This document shows positions 7,896 through 17,400 of a DNA stretch of 64,000 nucleotides, in pieces. The stretch's first letter is position 1. Every line of letters starts with the position of its first letter. The translations under genes were made by a program, and so were the position numbers. The DNA comes from JAEXOD01 sp963663265 (lineage in GTDB: Bacteria; Bacteroidota; Ignavibacteria; Ignavibacteriales; Melioribacteraceae), in assembly GCA_963663265.2 (NCBI GenBank), contig CAXXXM010000002.1:1488001-1552000 (forward strand). Reading direction: 5' to 3'. The notes beneath the pieces are model-generated. The model worked only from the letters and a program-made list of their open reading frames with translations. It was not told the origin of the DNA and did no database searches.

Positions 7896-8011
7896 AAAAA
7901 CCTCCATTATTTTTAATCAACTATATTTTAATTAACGTCCTGCGGCAACGGACAAATTTATTTACAGCCGCTCAACCGTATTCCGGACTACGGTTTTTTT
8001 AATTCCTCCAT
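7861..8011. repeat. Duplicated leader/upstream cassette, copy B (intact context)
   Basis: This is the source-like copy of the repeat described at 4934-5085: the 3' end of the thioredoxin-like gene, the spacer, the ribosome site and the peptide leader codons. Within it CCGTA/TACGG (around 7976-7993) and GTCC/GGAC arms can pair, so the spacer RNA may fold upstream of the peptide gene. Confidence 0.85.
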
Positions 8012-8494
8012 TATTCTTTCAATCTTTGTTTCGCCATTTATTTTAGCTGTAAGTTTGCCATATTTATTAAAAAAGTAAAGCGAAGGTGTTATAAATTCGC
8101 CAAACATTTCTCTAAATTCATTTTCTTCTACAATTCCATAGACTACTTTTTTGTTAAAAAAAAGATTTTTATTTGTTTTTATTTCTGTACTATTAAGGTA
8201 ATTCCTATCTACTGTAAAAAGATAAATAATAGTTTCGCTCAACTTGTTTATATTTTTATTTAATAGTTTTAACTCATATTTGCAATGCGAACACTTTTCA
8301 CTGAAAAACAATACAAATATTTTATTTTGATAATCAATTTTCAATGTATCATTTCCGTTTAATGTTGTAAAAATTAGTCTCGGAAGTTTGCTGCCTATAG
8401 GAAGCACTTCAGGTTTAGCACCTTGAATTAGAATAAAAATTACTACGCCAATCAAAAGTGCAAAAAACAATGTAATTGATAAATTTTTTTTCAT
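7988..8494 (-). CDS. TlpA-like membrane-anchored thiol-disulfide protein
   Basis: A 168-aa protein with an N-terminal membrane anchor (residues 5-25) and a thioredoxin-fold domain facing the periplasm. The active-site motif is CSHC in the stretch FFSEKCSHCKYELK, in the AhpC/TSA-TlpA style. The cis-Pro region appears as ITPSLYFFN. It lies 19 bases after the MauE-like gene and 92 before precursor peptide 1, whose core has exactly two cysteines. I infer that it makes, breaks or shuffles the peptide's disulfide, with the MauE-like protein passing electrons. SPBc2-type sublancin loci pair thiol oxidoreductases with a peptide exporter in a comparable way. Its gene tail was copied with the downstream peptide leader to 4934-5085. 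Confidence 0.85.
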   Translation of the reverse strand: MKKNLSITLFFALLIGVVIFILIQGAKPEVLPIGSKLPRLIFTTLNGNDTLKIDYQNKIFVLFFSEKCSHCKYELKLLNKNINKLSETIIYLFTVDRNYLNSTEIKTNKNLFFNKKVVYGIVEENEFREMFGEFITPSLYFFNKYGKLTAKINGETKIERIMEELKKP

Positions 8495-8513
8495 ATTTTA
8501 AATAGTTTTTAAT

Positions 8514-8924
8514 CTAACTCTGCTCATTAATCTTGTTTGCTCTTTTCAAATAATATAGAAGAAATAACATAATGATATTTTTGAATATTGCCGCTGTAGG
8601 CGAGCTACTAACTGATTTACCAAAACAGCCACAATTGCTATATCCATTCAACAAGAAAAAAAGATTAACTATTATAAACGCCATTATTATTCCAAAAACG
8701 GATAAAAACACAAATTTATTTTTTAAATAATCAGTCATTATTAAATAAGAAACCACTATTTCAAGTATTATTAGTAAACTTAGTAATATTTTTACAGGTA
8801 CACTTTCAAGCCCGAATATATTTGCAAAGTATTCTACTGTTAAAGAATAATCTATTAGCTTCAACACTGCTGAAACAAGAAAAACGATTCCTACTATATA
8901 TTTGATAACATTTCTGAGACTCAT
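8514..8924 (-). CDS. MauE/DoxX-like membrane redox protein
   Basis: A 136-aa protein with four hydrophobic helices and the loop motif NCGCFGK between helices 3 and 4, the cysteine pair and glycine pattern typical of MauE-type members of the DoxX-like superfamily. MauE proteins are thought to support disulfide formation in the periplasm and are often encoded next to a thioredoxin-like partner, as here. It starts by an ATGA overlap with the membrane protein gene upstream. It probably supplies or removes electrons for the TlpA-like protein acting on the two-cysteine peptides (inference). Confidence 0.8.
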   Translation of the reverse strand: MSLRNVIKYIVGIVFLVSAVLKLIDYSLTVEYFANIFGLESVPVKILLSLLIILEIVVSYLIMTDYLKNKFVFLSVFGIIMAFIIVNLFFLLNGYSNCGCFGKSVSSSPTAAIFKNIIMLFLLYYLKRANKINEQS

Positions 8925-9589
8925 AATATACTTAAACTAAGGTTTAACATTGTTTGCATTATTAGAATACCTGTCCACACACTTATTACAACAAGAATTG
9001 AGTCTATTTTCTTTACTTTCCCAGTTTGGTATAAACCACGGCATACAACTAAACTCCAAAAAAACTCAAAAACATTAATTTTAGTTAAAAATTCATAAGC
9101 TATAGTTGAGTAATTGCTTTTATTTAGAAAATTAGTTATTGATAAAGGCGTTATCATCAAAGAATCAGTAGTAAACATTTCTTTCGGGAGAAAAAACAAA
9201 TAAAAGAACCTAAAAACATCTGCGAAAAGTAAAACAAAAAACGCAAAAACCGTTATTCGAAAAATCTCATTGAAAGAGAGTTCAATACCCTTTAACAAAA
9301 AGGGTAATTGAATAAGGAAAGCAACAAAAGCTAGACGCAACCAGATAAATAATGGAGTTGCAAAATAACTCCAAACTTGAAGTTTTTCCAAAAATTTAAT
9401 AAGGTCATCTATCCTATATTCTTCCATTTGATTTCCATAAATCAAATAGTAAACTTCTTGAGTCATAACAAACTTTTGGTACGCCATAAGTATTATTATA
9501 GACAATGTAGACAAAATCAAATATAACTGCCAAGTTTTAATAAAACCTTGGTTGGGCAAAGTAATTTCAATGGAATTGACTTCATTCAT
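8921..9589 (-). CDS. Unknown polytopic membrane protein of the peptide operon
   Basis: A 222-aa protein with five or six hydrophobic segments: near residues 20-38, 70-100, 110-135, 165-180 and 195-220. A charged loop follows the first helix (QMEEYRIDDLIKFLEKLQ). I recognise no family motif and no catalytic pattern. It overlaps the peptidase-transporter gene by 8 bases and the MauE-like gene by 4, so it is made with the export/redox machinery. It could be an immunity protein, an adaptor of the transporter or a redox helper; its single cysteine (VVCRG) argues against a classical DsbB role. Confidence 0.7.
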   Translation of the reverse strand: MNEVNSIEITLPNQGFIKTWQLYLILSTLSIIILMAYQKFVMTQEVYYLIYGNQMEEYRIDDLIKFLEKLQVWSYFATPLFIWLRLAFVAFLIQLPFLLKGIELSFNEIFRITVFAFFVLLFADVFRFFYLFFLPKEMFTTDSLMITPLSITNFLNKSNYSTIAYEFLTKINVFEFFWSLVVCRGLYQTGKVKKIDSILVVISVWTGILIMQTMLNLSLSIL

Positions 9590-11759
9590 TAATCGGTTCC
9601 TTATAATAACTGTACACGCTATCTTTCATTTCCCAAATATTTTTGAAATTACCGGTTTGCAAAATTAATTCCTGTGGCTTTCCTTGTTGTTCAATTATAC
9701 CATTTGATAAGATATAGACAAAATCAGTTTTCATTATCGAATGTAGATTATGTGTAATTAACAATACAGCATTTTCTTTAGCATAACTCCTCAAAATATC
9801 GAATATTATTTTTTCATATTCAACATCTATACCGCTCAGACCTTCATCAATTATTAAAATATCAGGTTTATTTAACAATGCTCTTGTAAGTGAAATTATT
9901 TGTTGCTCGCCTCCCGAAAGTTCACGCCCGTCTTCACCGATTATAGTTGCAAGTCCATATTCAAATTTTTGATAAAATGCAATAAGTTCTAGTTCAGCAA
10001 TTCGCGTTTGCAACATGGCGTAATCTTGGATCTCCCTCCCAAGCAAAATGTTTTCCGCTATTGTTCCGTTTAATATTTTAATAGATTGCGGCACAACACA
10101 GACTCTTTGTCTATACTTAGTTATGTTAATTTTGTTTGCATCAAATTCATCAACCATCAACTTGCCAGCATAATTATTATACTTCCTATGTAAAATTTTA
10201 ACCAGAGTACTTTTACCTGAACCACTCTTACCCCATAACGAGGTTAATTGTCCTTTTTTAATATCTAAATCAATGTTTATCAACAAATAATCAAGGTTAT
10301 TCCAAGTAAACGAAACTTTTTTGAGTGATAATTTTTCTTTAAATCTAAATTCTGTATCTCCTTTTTCGCATTCTTCATTAACCAAAATCATATCCATTAG
10401 TCTGGTCGAGGCAATCGATGTTTCTTGCAAAACGATACTTGTATTTACAAATCTATTTACTGCTGGAATTATATTTGCAACCAATGAATAAGCAGCCATC
10501 ATTCCGCCAATTAAAAATTTACCATTTATCACCAAAACTGCACCACCCATTAACAAAAAAACAACTATTAAACTACTAAACATGTCACCAAAGAAAGATA
10601 GTTTTGCCTGAGTTAAACTAAGAATCTTAACTTTTTTTTGAAAATTACCAAACAAATATTTATTGATCATAGAATAAAAATTACCTGATGTATAACTTAA
10701 TATTTCATCTACACCTTTGAGACTGTCAATATACATTGATTCAAGCAAAGAATATCCTTTCATTACTTCATTCTGTTCATTTTTAATTCTATTCATACTT
10801 AAAAACAATACTAAACCATAAGCCGGTATAAGTATAAGAAAGAATAAAGCTAAGAAGTGAGCAACATATAACAATAATAAAAATGAAGAGATTATTACAA
10901 ATGTATCAATTATAGTAATACCTATTATTTGTAAAACAGCATTTTGTATTCTAACGGCATCATTCATTCTTGCTGTTATATCACCTATTTTACGCGATTC
11001 AAAGAAACTCTTTGGTAGCTTAAATAAATGCTCCAAAAAATCCGAATTTATATTAATATTAATATTTTTATTAAGAATTATCAAAAATCTTTGGCGCAAA
11101 TAATTAGCTACTGATTTTATAAAAAGAAGCCCAACTAAAATACCACCACTATATATAATTTTTGTATACTCTTTTTGCGGAATATATTTATCCAACAACA
11201 ACTGAATGAAAAGTGCTGTCGCTAGCCCCAATAAAGAATAAATCGTTCCAAGGAACAAAGATTGATATATCCACGATATTTCTTTCTTTAGGTAAGCATA
11301 TAACCATTTATTCCAAGTTGGTACTTTTATATTTAAAATTTCACCTTCCGGTTTAAACAAAATAGCAGCATTGCTTACCCACATTTTTTGAAATTCTTCT
11401 TTTGACAACCAGTATTTCCCCTTACCCGGATCAGCAATGAATACCTTGTTTTCTTGAATTTTATAGACAACTACGAAATGATTTAACTTGTTTTCAACTA
11501 CTACATGTACAATACAGGGCATTTTTTCTTTTAATAAATCATCATATTCACCTTTGGCACCAATCGAATTAAAACCAAGTAATTTTGCAGCACTAACTAT
11601 ATCGAACATTGATGACCCTTGTAAATTTGTGTTGCAAAGCTCACGGATATAAGTTAACGAAGAATTCCCACCATAATATTTTAAAATACTTAACAATGCT
11701 GCGGGTCCACAGTCTTTTTGATCATATTGACGACATAGTGGATATTTTTTATATAGCAA
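9582..11759 (-). CDS. C39-peptidase-containing ABC transporter for double-glycine peptides
   Basis: This 725-aa transporter cuts the leader from a peptide and exports the core. The N-terminal C39 peptidase (about residues 1-135) has the cysteine in KDCGPAALL (Cys17), the histidine in NHFVVVYK (His94) and the aspartate in IADPGKGK (Asp110). A six-helix ABC membrane domain follows (about 160-450). The ATPase domain (about 480-715) has Walker A GKSGSGKST, signature LSGGEQQ and Walker B ILIIDEG; the last is DEG instead of the usual DEP/DEA, which is tolerated. Translation starts at TTG 11759, supported by GAGGTG five bases ahead; no ATG is nearby. It heads the operon containing three possible substrates. 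No HlyD-type adaptor gene is nearby. Confidence 0.93.
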   Translation of the reverse strand: MLYKKYPLCRQYDQKDCGPAALLSILKYYGGNSSLTYIRELCNTNLQGSSMFDIVSAAKLLGFNSIGAKGEYDDLLKEKMPCIVHVVVENKLNHFVVVYKIQENKVFIADPGKGKYWLSKEEFQKMWVSNAAILFKPEGEILNIKVPTWNKWLYAYLKKEISWIYQSLFLGTIYSLLGLATALFIQLLLDKYIPQKEYTKIIYSGGILVGLLFIKSVANYLRQRFLIILNKNINININSDFLEHLFKLPKSFFESRKIGDITARMNDAVRIQNAVLQIIGITIIDTFVIISSFLLLLYVAHFLALFFLILIPAYGLVLFLSMNRIKNEQNEVMKGYSLLESMYIDSLKGVDEILSYTSGNFYSMINKYLFGNFQKKVKILSLTQAKLSFFGDMFSSLIVVFLLMGGAVLVINGKFLIGGMMAAYSLVANIIPAVNRFVNTSIVLQETSIASTRLMDMILVNEECEKGDTEFRFKEKLSLKKVSFTWNNLDYLLINIDLDIKKGQLTSLWGKSGSGKSTLVKILHRKYNNYAGKLMVDEFDANKINITKYRQRVCVVPQSIKILNGTIAENILLGREIQDYAMLQTRIAELELIAFYQKFEYGLATIIGEDGRELSGGEQQIISLTRALLNKPDILIIDEGLSGIDVEYEKIIFDILRSYAKENAVLLITHNLHSIMKTDFVYILSNGIIEQQGKPQELILQTGNFKNIWEMKDSVYSYYKEPINE

Positions 11760-12013
11760 TTACACCTCAAATACATATATCACAATGAAAAATTATAGAG
11801 GGGGTAATAGTGGTGTGTCTCAAAATCCTCACAATATACCAAATCCTCATGCTATTGAAATTTAAAAAAAAAAGAAAAATTGCAAGCACAATTTTATTTC
11901 TGCTTAAAATATTTTTAAATTAAAGATAAAATTTAGGTTTATATACCGCTTTACTTATATTTAAGTCGTTCGCATTCTATTTATTTCATTTTTGTTTAAA
12001 TACCATGATATTT
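11760..12013 (-). promoter_or_regulatory. Leader region of the peptide-export operon
   Basis: This 254-base gap lies between the glycoamylase gene and the first gene of the peptide operon. On the minus strand a TATAAT (11797-11792) sits about 33 bases before the TTG start, with TTGAGA some 20 bases further up; the spacing is longer than ideal, so the promoter call is weak. No protein-coding signal was found, and a 26-codon plus-strand frame here looks accidental. Any terminator for the glycoamylase gene above it is not obvious. Confidence 0.3.
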
Positions 12014-13348
12014 TTATTTTTCAAACCCTATTCTTTTTAATCCTTCAATAATAACAGGGTCTTTCATGCAATACTTCCAAACAAAGCCTGTTTTGTAGTT
12101 TTCTATCATAAGAACAATTGGAGCTTGGTCAATACCTAAATAATCACTTGCAAACCAGTTTACAGTAGGATTAAAAGCATCAACAAAACCATACTTTCCC
12201 CACAATCCTTTATTACCATATTTTTCGTACATGTTGTACAAAGTGGGGATAGATATTTCGGGAGCAAAAGGAATAGATCCACCGGCTGCAGTTGGAGCAA
12301 TTGTACCATCATCAAAATAGTTATAATCTTTACCGGCACTTCCACGTCCTGCATACCATAAAAACTTTTTATCGTCAGTATTATACAACTCACCGGGTCC
12401 ATCACAAGCAGTTATTCCCCATGTTAATGAATCGTATCCAGCCCACCCGTAAGGATTTTCCATACAATACTTTTGCTGTGTATATGCAGCTCGTCTGGAA
12501 TTTTCAAAATAATCACTATTAATATTTTTCATATAATCATCGTAAAGCCCTCTGAAATCAACAAACAGGTGAGAATACTGATGACCAAACAAAGGAGGAA
12601 ATAAAACATGTTTTAATCCCTCATAAGGTTCACCTATTTTATATGTTGATAACCAGGCAATATATCCTTCTTTATAGTTAGTATAATTAGTACCGGCTGC
12701 TATAATATACATTATTAAAGCTTCATTATATCCATGCCAGCAGTCTTTACTTATTCCTTTTTCAGGATCCCAGCTCATAGCAATAGTATTGTTAAATTTT
12801 TCACGTCCACTTACAACAACAAAATTCCAGTCAATACGATGTGTTAAACTATCCCCAATTTTTCTAATCATTACATCTTTACTGTTATCTGAGGAATAAT
12901 ATTGGACTGCAAATCTTATTCCGGCAAGCAACAAACCGGTATCGATTGTTGATAATTCACAATTCCACATTCTTTTACCAGTTTGCATATCTACAAAATG
13001 ATAATACAATCCTTTGTAACCGGTAGCATCAGGTTTTTCACTTTGCTCGCTGTTCAATAAAAAGTTAAATAAATTAAGAGTCAAATCTCTTGCTTTATCT
13101 AAAGTAATCCAGTTTTTTTCAGCAGCTAAAGCCCAAACAGGAATTGCAAAACCAGTTGCAGCCATACTTGCAGGCGATTCTTTTGTTGATCTATCTCTTA
13201 CCAATCCATTCTGCTCGTTTATTTCGTTAACGAAATAGAGGAATGACTTATATTGTAATGAATCTAAAAAATTTTCCCTTGTAATGTTTTGGCTGAATGT
13301 AGTAATACTGCAAAAAAGCATTATTGTTATATATATAAATAATCTCAT
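12014..13348 (-). CDS. Secreted glycoamylase-type glycoside hydrolase (GH144-like)
   Basis: A 444-aa enzyme with a signal peptide ending near residue 20 (TTFSQ). The rest is one (alpha/alpha)6-like catalytic domain of the Pfam glycoamylase type. Supporting stretches include ETS-like WNCELSTIDTGLLLAG, SWGITACDGPG-type TWGITACDGPG, DDGTIAPTAAGGSIPFAP and WGKYGFVDAFNPTVNW, all characteristic of this family, which includes endo-beta-1,2-glucanases of GH144. Exact linkage cannot be read from sequence. It has no T9SS tail, so it is probably periplasmic. A terminator-like hairpin (13393-13424) separates it from the PorV-like gene. Its 3' end is repeated at 2157-2360. Two other glycoamylase-like proteins lie in this locus (25499-27901, 29994-31382). 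Confidence 0.85.
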   Translation of the reverse strand: MRLFIYITIMLFCSITTFSQNITRENFLDSLQYKSFLYFVNEINEQNGLVRDRSTKESPASMAATGFAIPVWALAAEKNWITLDKARDLTLNLFNFLLNSEQSEKPDATGYKGLYYHFVDMQTGKRMWNCELSTIDTGLLLAGIRFAVQYYSSDNSKDVMIRKIGDSLTHRIDWNFVVVSGREKFNNTIAMSWDPEKGISKDCWHGYNEALIMYIIAAGTNYTNYKEGYIAWLSTYKIGEPYEGLKHVLFPPLFGHQYSHLFVDFRGLYDDYMKNINSDYFENSRRAAYTQQKYCMENPYGWAGYDSLTWGITACDGPGELYNTDDKKFLWYAGRGSAGKDYNYFDDGTIAPTAAGGSIPFAPEISIPTLYNMYEKYGNKGLWGKYGFVDAFNPTVNWFASDYLGIDQAPIVLMIENYKTGFVWKYCMKDPVIIEGLKRIGFEK

Positions 13349-13392
13349 AAGCTAATTCCAAAATGAATTAAAAGAATAATATAATAAAAAAA

Positions 13393-13424
13393 TAGGCGGC
13401 AATAATATAAATTAAAGCCGCCTA
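13393..13424 (-). terminator. Rho-independent terminator after the PorV-like gene
   Basis: TAGGCGGC (13393-13400) pairs with GCCGCCTA (13417-13424). On the minus strand the hairpin is followed by a run of seven T and then ATTAT. It ends the TonB receptor/surface protein/PorV-like transcript about 20 bases after the last stop. Confidence 0.85.
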
Positions 13425-13443
13425 CTTGTTTCTCGGAGTAATG

Positions 13444-14472
13444 CTAAAATTGTATACCGATTGTAAATCTATGAGCTTGATCTAATCTTCCATAATCAGC
13501 CCAAGCATAATCGAAATGGACGTTATATCCCGGAGAGAATTCATAAACAGCACCGGCACCAAAAACAAATCCACCTTCCGAATCGTTAACAAACAAATCT
13601 CTGTAACCTGTTCTTAAAGCTAAAGCTCCAAACAATTCCCATTCAACACCTACGTTAACTTTTTCGTAATTATCGTTAGGATGAACAGCATCAACAGCAA
13701 CCGTTACTTTGTGCGAGTTAGTTATCATAAAAGGGTAAGAAACCCCAACTCTAAACAAAGTTGGAAGAGAGAATTTATCGGTTCTTAATTCAGCCGGTAA
13801 TTGGTCATTATCGCCATTAATATCCGGATCAGCATCATAATCAATAAATAAATCACGTCCATCATAACCGGCACGAGGTCCAAAATTAGAAACGCTTGCA
13901 CCAAGTGTTAAGCCGCCTTCTTGTATTTCGTATTGAACACCAAAGTTCAAACCAAAAGTAGACAAAGAAGAATGCCAAATTGATTCGTTTATATAATTAA
14001 TTTGCAAACCAACAGATACTCTATCGGTAAGCATAAAACCATAACCAATACCAAGTGCAAAATTTGTTACGGTATATTTTTCACCGGTTCCATGTTCTGC
14101 TTCAACGGTTCTTACATCAATTTCACCGGAATTCAATGAAGTTGCTTGAAGAGAAAATGTACCAACCGATTCCATTTTTAATGCAACTATTGCATAATTG
14201 TACGAAATATCCGCTATCCATTTGTTATATGAAAATTGAACATCGGAACGCTGAATGCGACCTAAACTTGCCGGGTTAAAATATGCTGAAGCAGCATCTC
14301 CCGAAAGAGACACACCGGCGTTACCCATTGAGGCAATTCTTGCACTCGGTTCAATTTTTAAGAATTGACCAATTGTCGTTCCCGTTTTACTTTGAGCAAA
14401 AATATTACTAAATAAAGCAAACTGGAAAACAACAAAAAAACATATATACAATATTGATTTTATATTTTTCAT
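13444..14472 (-). CDS. PorV/PorQ-family outer-membrane protein
   Basis: A 342-aa outer-membrane beta-barrel protein with a signal peptide (cleavage near SNIFAQ). The N-terminal segment FLKIEPSARIASMGNAGVS and the AASAYFNPASLG motif are the hallmark of the PorV/PorQ (UPF0164, FadL-like) family. The C-terminus ends in an aromatic strand (FTIGIQF). In T9SS organisms PorV shuttles cargo to the cell surface. This copy is co-transcribed with a TonB receptor and a 1082-aa surface protein, so it may be a dedicated partner for that protein rather than the general shuttle (inference). GGTGG precedes the ATG. Confidence 0.85.
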   Translation of the reverse strand: MKNIKSILYICFFVVFQFALFSNIFAQSKTGTTIGQFLKIEPSARIASMGNAGVSLSGDAASAYFNPASLGRIQRSDVQFSYNKWIADISYNYAIVALKMESVGTFSLQATSLNSGEIDVRTVEAEHGTGEKYTVTNFALGIGYGFMLTDRVSVGLQINYINESIWHSSLSTFGLNFGVQYEIQEGGLTLGASVSNFGPRAGYDGRDLFIDYDADPDINGDNDQLPAELRTDKFSLPTLFRVGVSYPFMITNSHKVTVAVDAVHPNDNYEKVNVGVEWELFGALALRTGYRDLFVNDSEGGFVFGAGAVYEFSPGYNVHFDYAWADYGRLDQAHRFTIGIQF

Positions 14473-14484
14473 AATTCCACCACC

Positions 14485-17400
14485 TTATTTAATAATAGCA
14501 AATTTGCCAATATGTGAACCTATTCCCGGTGCATCTACATGGAAAATGTATAAACCCGGAGCAACTTCCATATTGTCTTTTGTGCGTAAATCCCAACTAA
14601 CAGTACCATCGGTCATATTACCATCGTGAGTTAAAGTTTGAACTAATTCCCCATTAACGGTGTAAATTCTTATTGTACAATTAGCAGGTAAAGCACGGAA
14701 CTCAATTTTTCTTTCCCCACGACCGGAAACGGCAAATCTTTGCGGTTCAAAGCTCGCCGCTCCAACATAGGGATTTGGTACAACATAAGGCTTGCCGTCA
14801 AAGTCTTCTTTCGCTGAATTTTTGTTAATATATTGGGCTTGTGTTGAAAACTGGAATACATCACCTTCTGAATAAGGAACTAATAATTTTAAATTATAAA
14901 CATCGCCCAAAGTTGCTGGAACGAGTTGATAATTATTTCCCCATCCGGTAGTATCAAGTTCAATTTTCCAAGTAGCCTTTAATACATTAGGTTGTTCTGT
15001 TGTATAAGTAAGTATTTCAATATATTCAGTTACTGAGTTTAATGTACCAGAATTATCCAAATCGCGGAATCTAAATTTGAGTTTTTTATCACCATCAACA
15101 GTTTTTGCCCAAATTCTAAATTTAGCTTGTTTTGCAGGCACACCAACAGCAGCAACAGAAGTATCAACAGAAACATTTGAAAAAACAATTTCAATATTTT
15201 GAGGGAAACCTTCTCTTCTTAAAGTAATAGGAAAAGCTTCGGAATATCTTACTTTGAATTTTCCATTTGTCAAACTGCTTGTTGTAAAGCCTGTATTAGC
15301 AGAATCAATTTCAATAATTTGAGGAGTTTTGATTACCGGTAGAATACCGCTTCCAACTTGTCCGGTACCCAATCCTTCAAAATCCGAACCGGTAGTAAAT
15401 AATGTATCCTTTGAAGTTATATCAATTAAATAATAATACTGTGCTCTAACACTATCTTTATTGTTTGTAAAACATATTTCAAACACATGGTTATCAGGAA
15501 CTAATTCAGGATTTTTTACTTCAATGTCGATATTTCCAATTCCTGTTCCATTTATTTGTTCTAATCCCATTGTTGCTGCCGGAACGTAACCAAGTACAGG
15601 AGCATTTGGATAAACTTCAACAACGTTCTTTGGTAAAATAATACCACCTCTTAAAGTTTGGCTTACGGTAATAGCACTTTCAGAAGGGTATATTTCAATA
15701 GAATCAACACCTCTGTCATAAGAAGTAACAGCATAAAAATAACGCTGTCCATTATTAACAGTTGTATCTTTAAATGTATGAGTAATTCCTGTTTCACTTC
15801 CTAAATAATAAGCCACACCTTCTACGGTAGTTTTGGAAAATCCTTCAACACCATTTATTAAATCATATTGAGCAAGTGGTTTTCCGTTTCCAATTGGACC
15901 TGTTCCGGTTGCAGTATAAATAACTTGAGGATCAAGGAATGTTGGGTCAGTACTGCGGTAAATTCTATAACCTTCAAAGTCATTATTATTTGTAATAGGA
16001 TCGTATGCACTTTCTGCATCATCATCCCAAGTTAAAGTTACATATCCATCACCGGCAAACGCTTTTAAGGTTGGAGTAGGAGGTGGAACTGCAAATTGAT
16101 AATTAGCTTTGTAAATTTGTTGAACAACTTTTGTTGTTGTTCTTAATTCTCTTAAATCTTGACCAAAACCAAGTGCCAAACTGAATCTTTCTGTTTTTCC
16201 AGCTTCAAGTTTAAATGGACCGGATGCAAATAAAAATCCAATATTATAATTCATTACCAAAGGTTGGTCAAACGAACTATCGGGAGTTGAAAAGTTGTTA
16301 TATAATCTTTTTGGCCATTCTTTACCATCATCAAAAAATACAACATTATCAACTTGTGTTGTTGGAGCACCGGCACCGGCTTTAATTCTATTCATTTTAA
16401 AACCAGTTAAACCGATTTGGTCTGATTCATCAACATCAGTTTTATCAAAGTTTGGTTCGCCATATGTTGGTTTTCCATCCCCTTCTCCGGTATCATTGGT
16501 ACCAAAAACACCATCAGCACCGGTATCATGAAACTCTGCCAACCAATCCATGTCTTCATCACCTGTATACCAATAACCTACCTTGTAAGCAGGCATGTTA
16601 TCTATTTTATTATAGAATGATTCAAACTTTGAAATATTATAATTAGCCTGTAAATAAGTTTTAATTGCTTCTTGACCTACTATTAATTCTCCGGCACCAC
16701 CATCTCTTTTTTCATCGGTAATACCATCATCATCATTATCGACTAAATCTGTTGGTTTACCCGGTGTTTCCATGTAAGAATAACCGAGATAACCCGTAAC
16801 ACCTTTAACACCATGATTGTTTTTATCCCATGTATAAACAAGGTTTAAGCCGGCTGCTTTATCAAAAAATGCATTGTCATCATCCGATTCTGCCACGCCA
16901 TCAACGCCAATACCGCTGCCGCCAACGCCGGAATCCATGTACAAACCAAAAATAATATTATCATCGTAGGTTGTAGTCCCTTCGTTAGCAATATCGTAAT
17001 GGAAAAAGATTACGTTGCTTGCTTGAGGATTTGACCATTGAAAACCACGTTGTTCAATTCTTAAACCCAATCCTCTTCTTGTGGCATCACGTGAATCAGG
17101 ATTAAAACGAGGCCAAGCATCATAAAAATCGTCGTCATAAACAACAAAACTTTCTTGATCCGCACCCGGTGCTTTACCAAAGTAACCATTCCAACTTCCA
17201 GCCCAACCCGGATCGTCAGTATCATTAACTTTATCAATCCATTCATTAGGCCATGTTCTATAATCATTACTCATAGCAACAGAACGTCCTTGATTTATTA
17301 ATGGATCAGCTTGAAAATATCCGGGGCGTGGTTCAAAACGCATTACTCTATTATAAATTGGAGAAGTTCCTTGTCTTTCTCTGTATCCTGTTTCCATAAT

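Noticed and set aside
7723..7920. A 65-codon frame overlapping peptide 1 in another phase
   Set aside because: It covers the same DNA as the well-supported peptide 1 gene, has no ribosome site, and its Trp/Cys-rich translation resembles no precursor; it is a shadow frame.
11786..11866. A 26-codon plus-strand frame (MKNYRGGNSG...) with an early Gly-Gly
   Set aside because: It runs against all neighbours, has no ribosome site, and the residues before Gly-Gly do not fit a leader pattern.
1..12217. Active mobile element in the peptide island
   Set aside because: Direct repeats and shuffled fragments fit past integration, but no transposase, integrase, relaxase or terminal inverted repeats are visible in the window.
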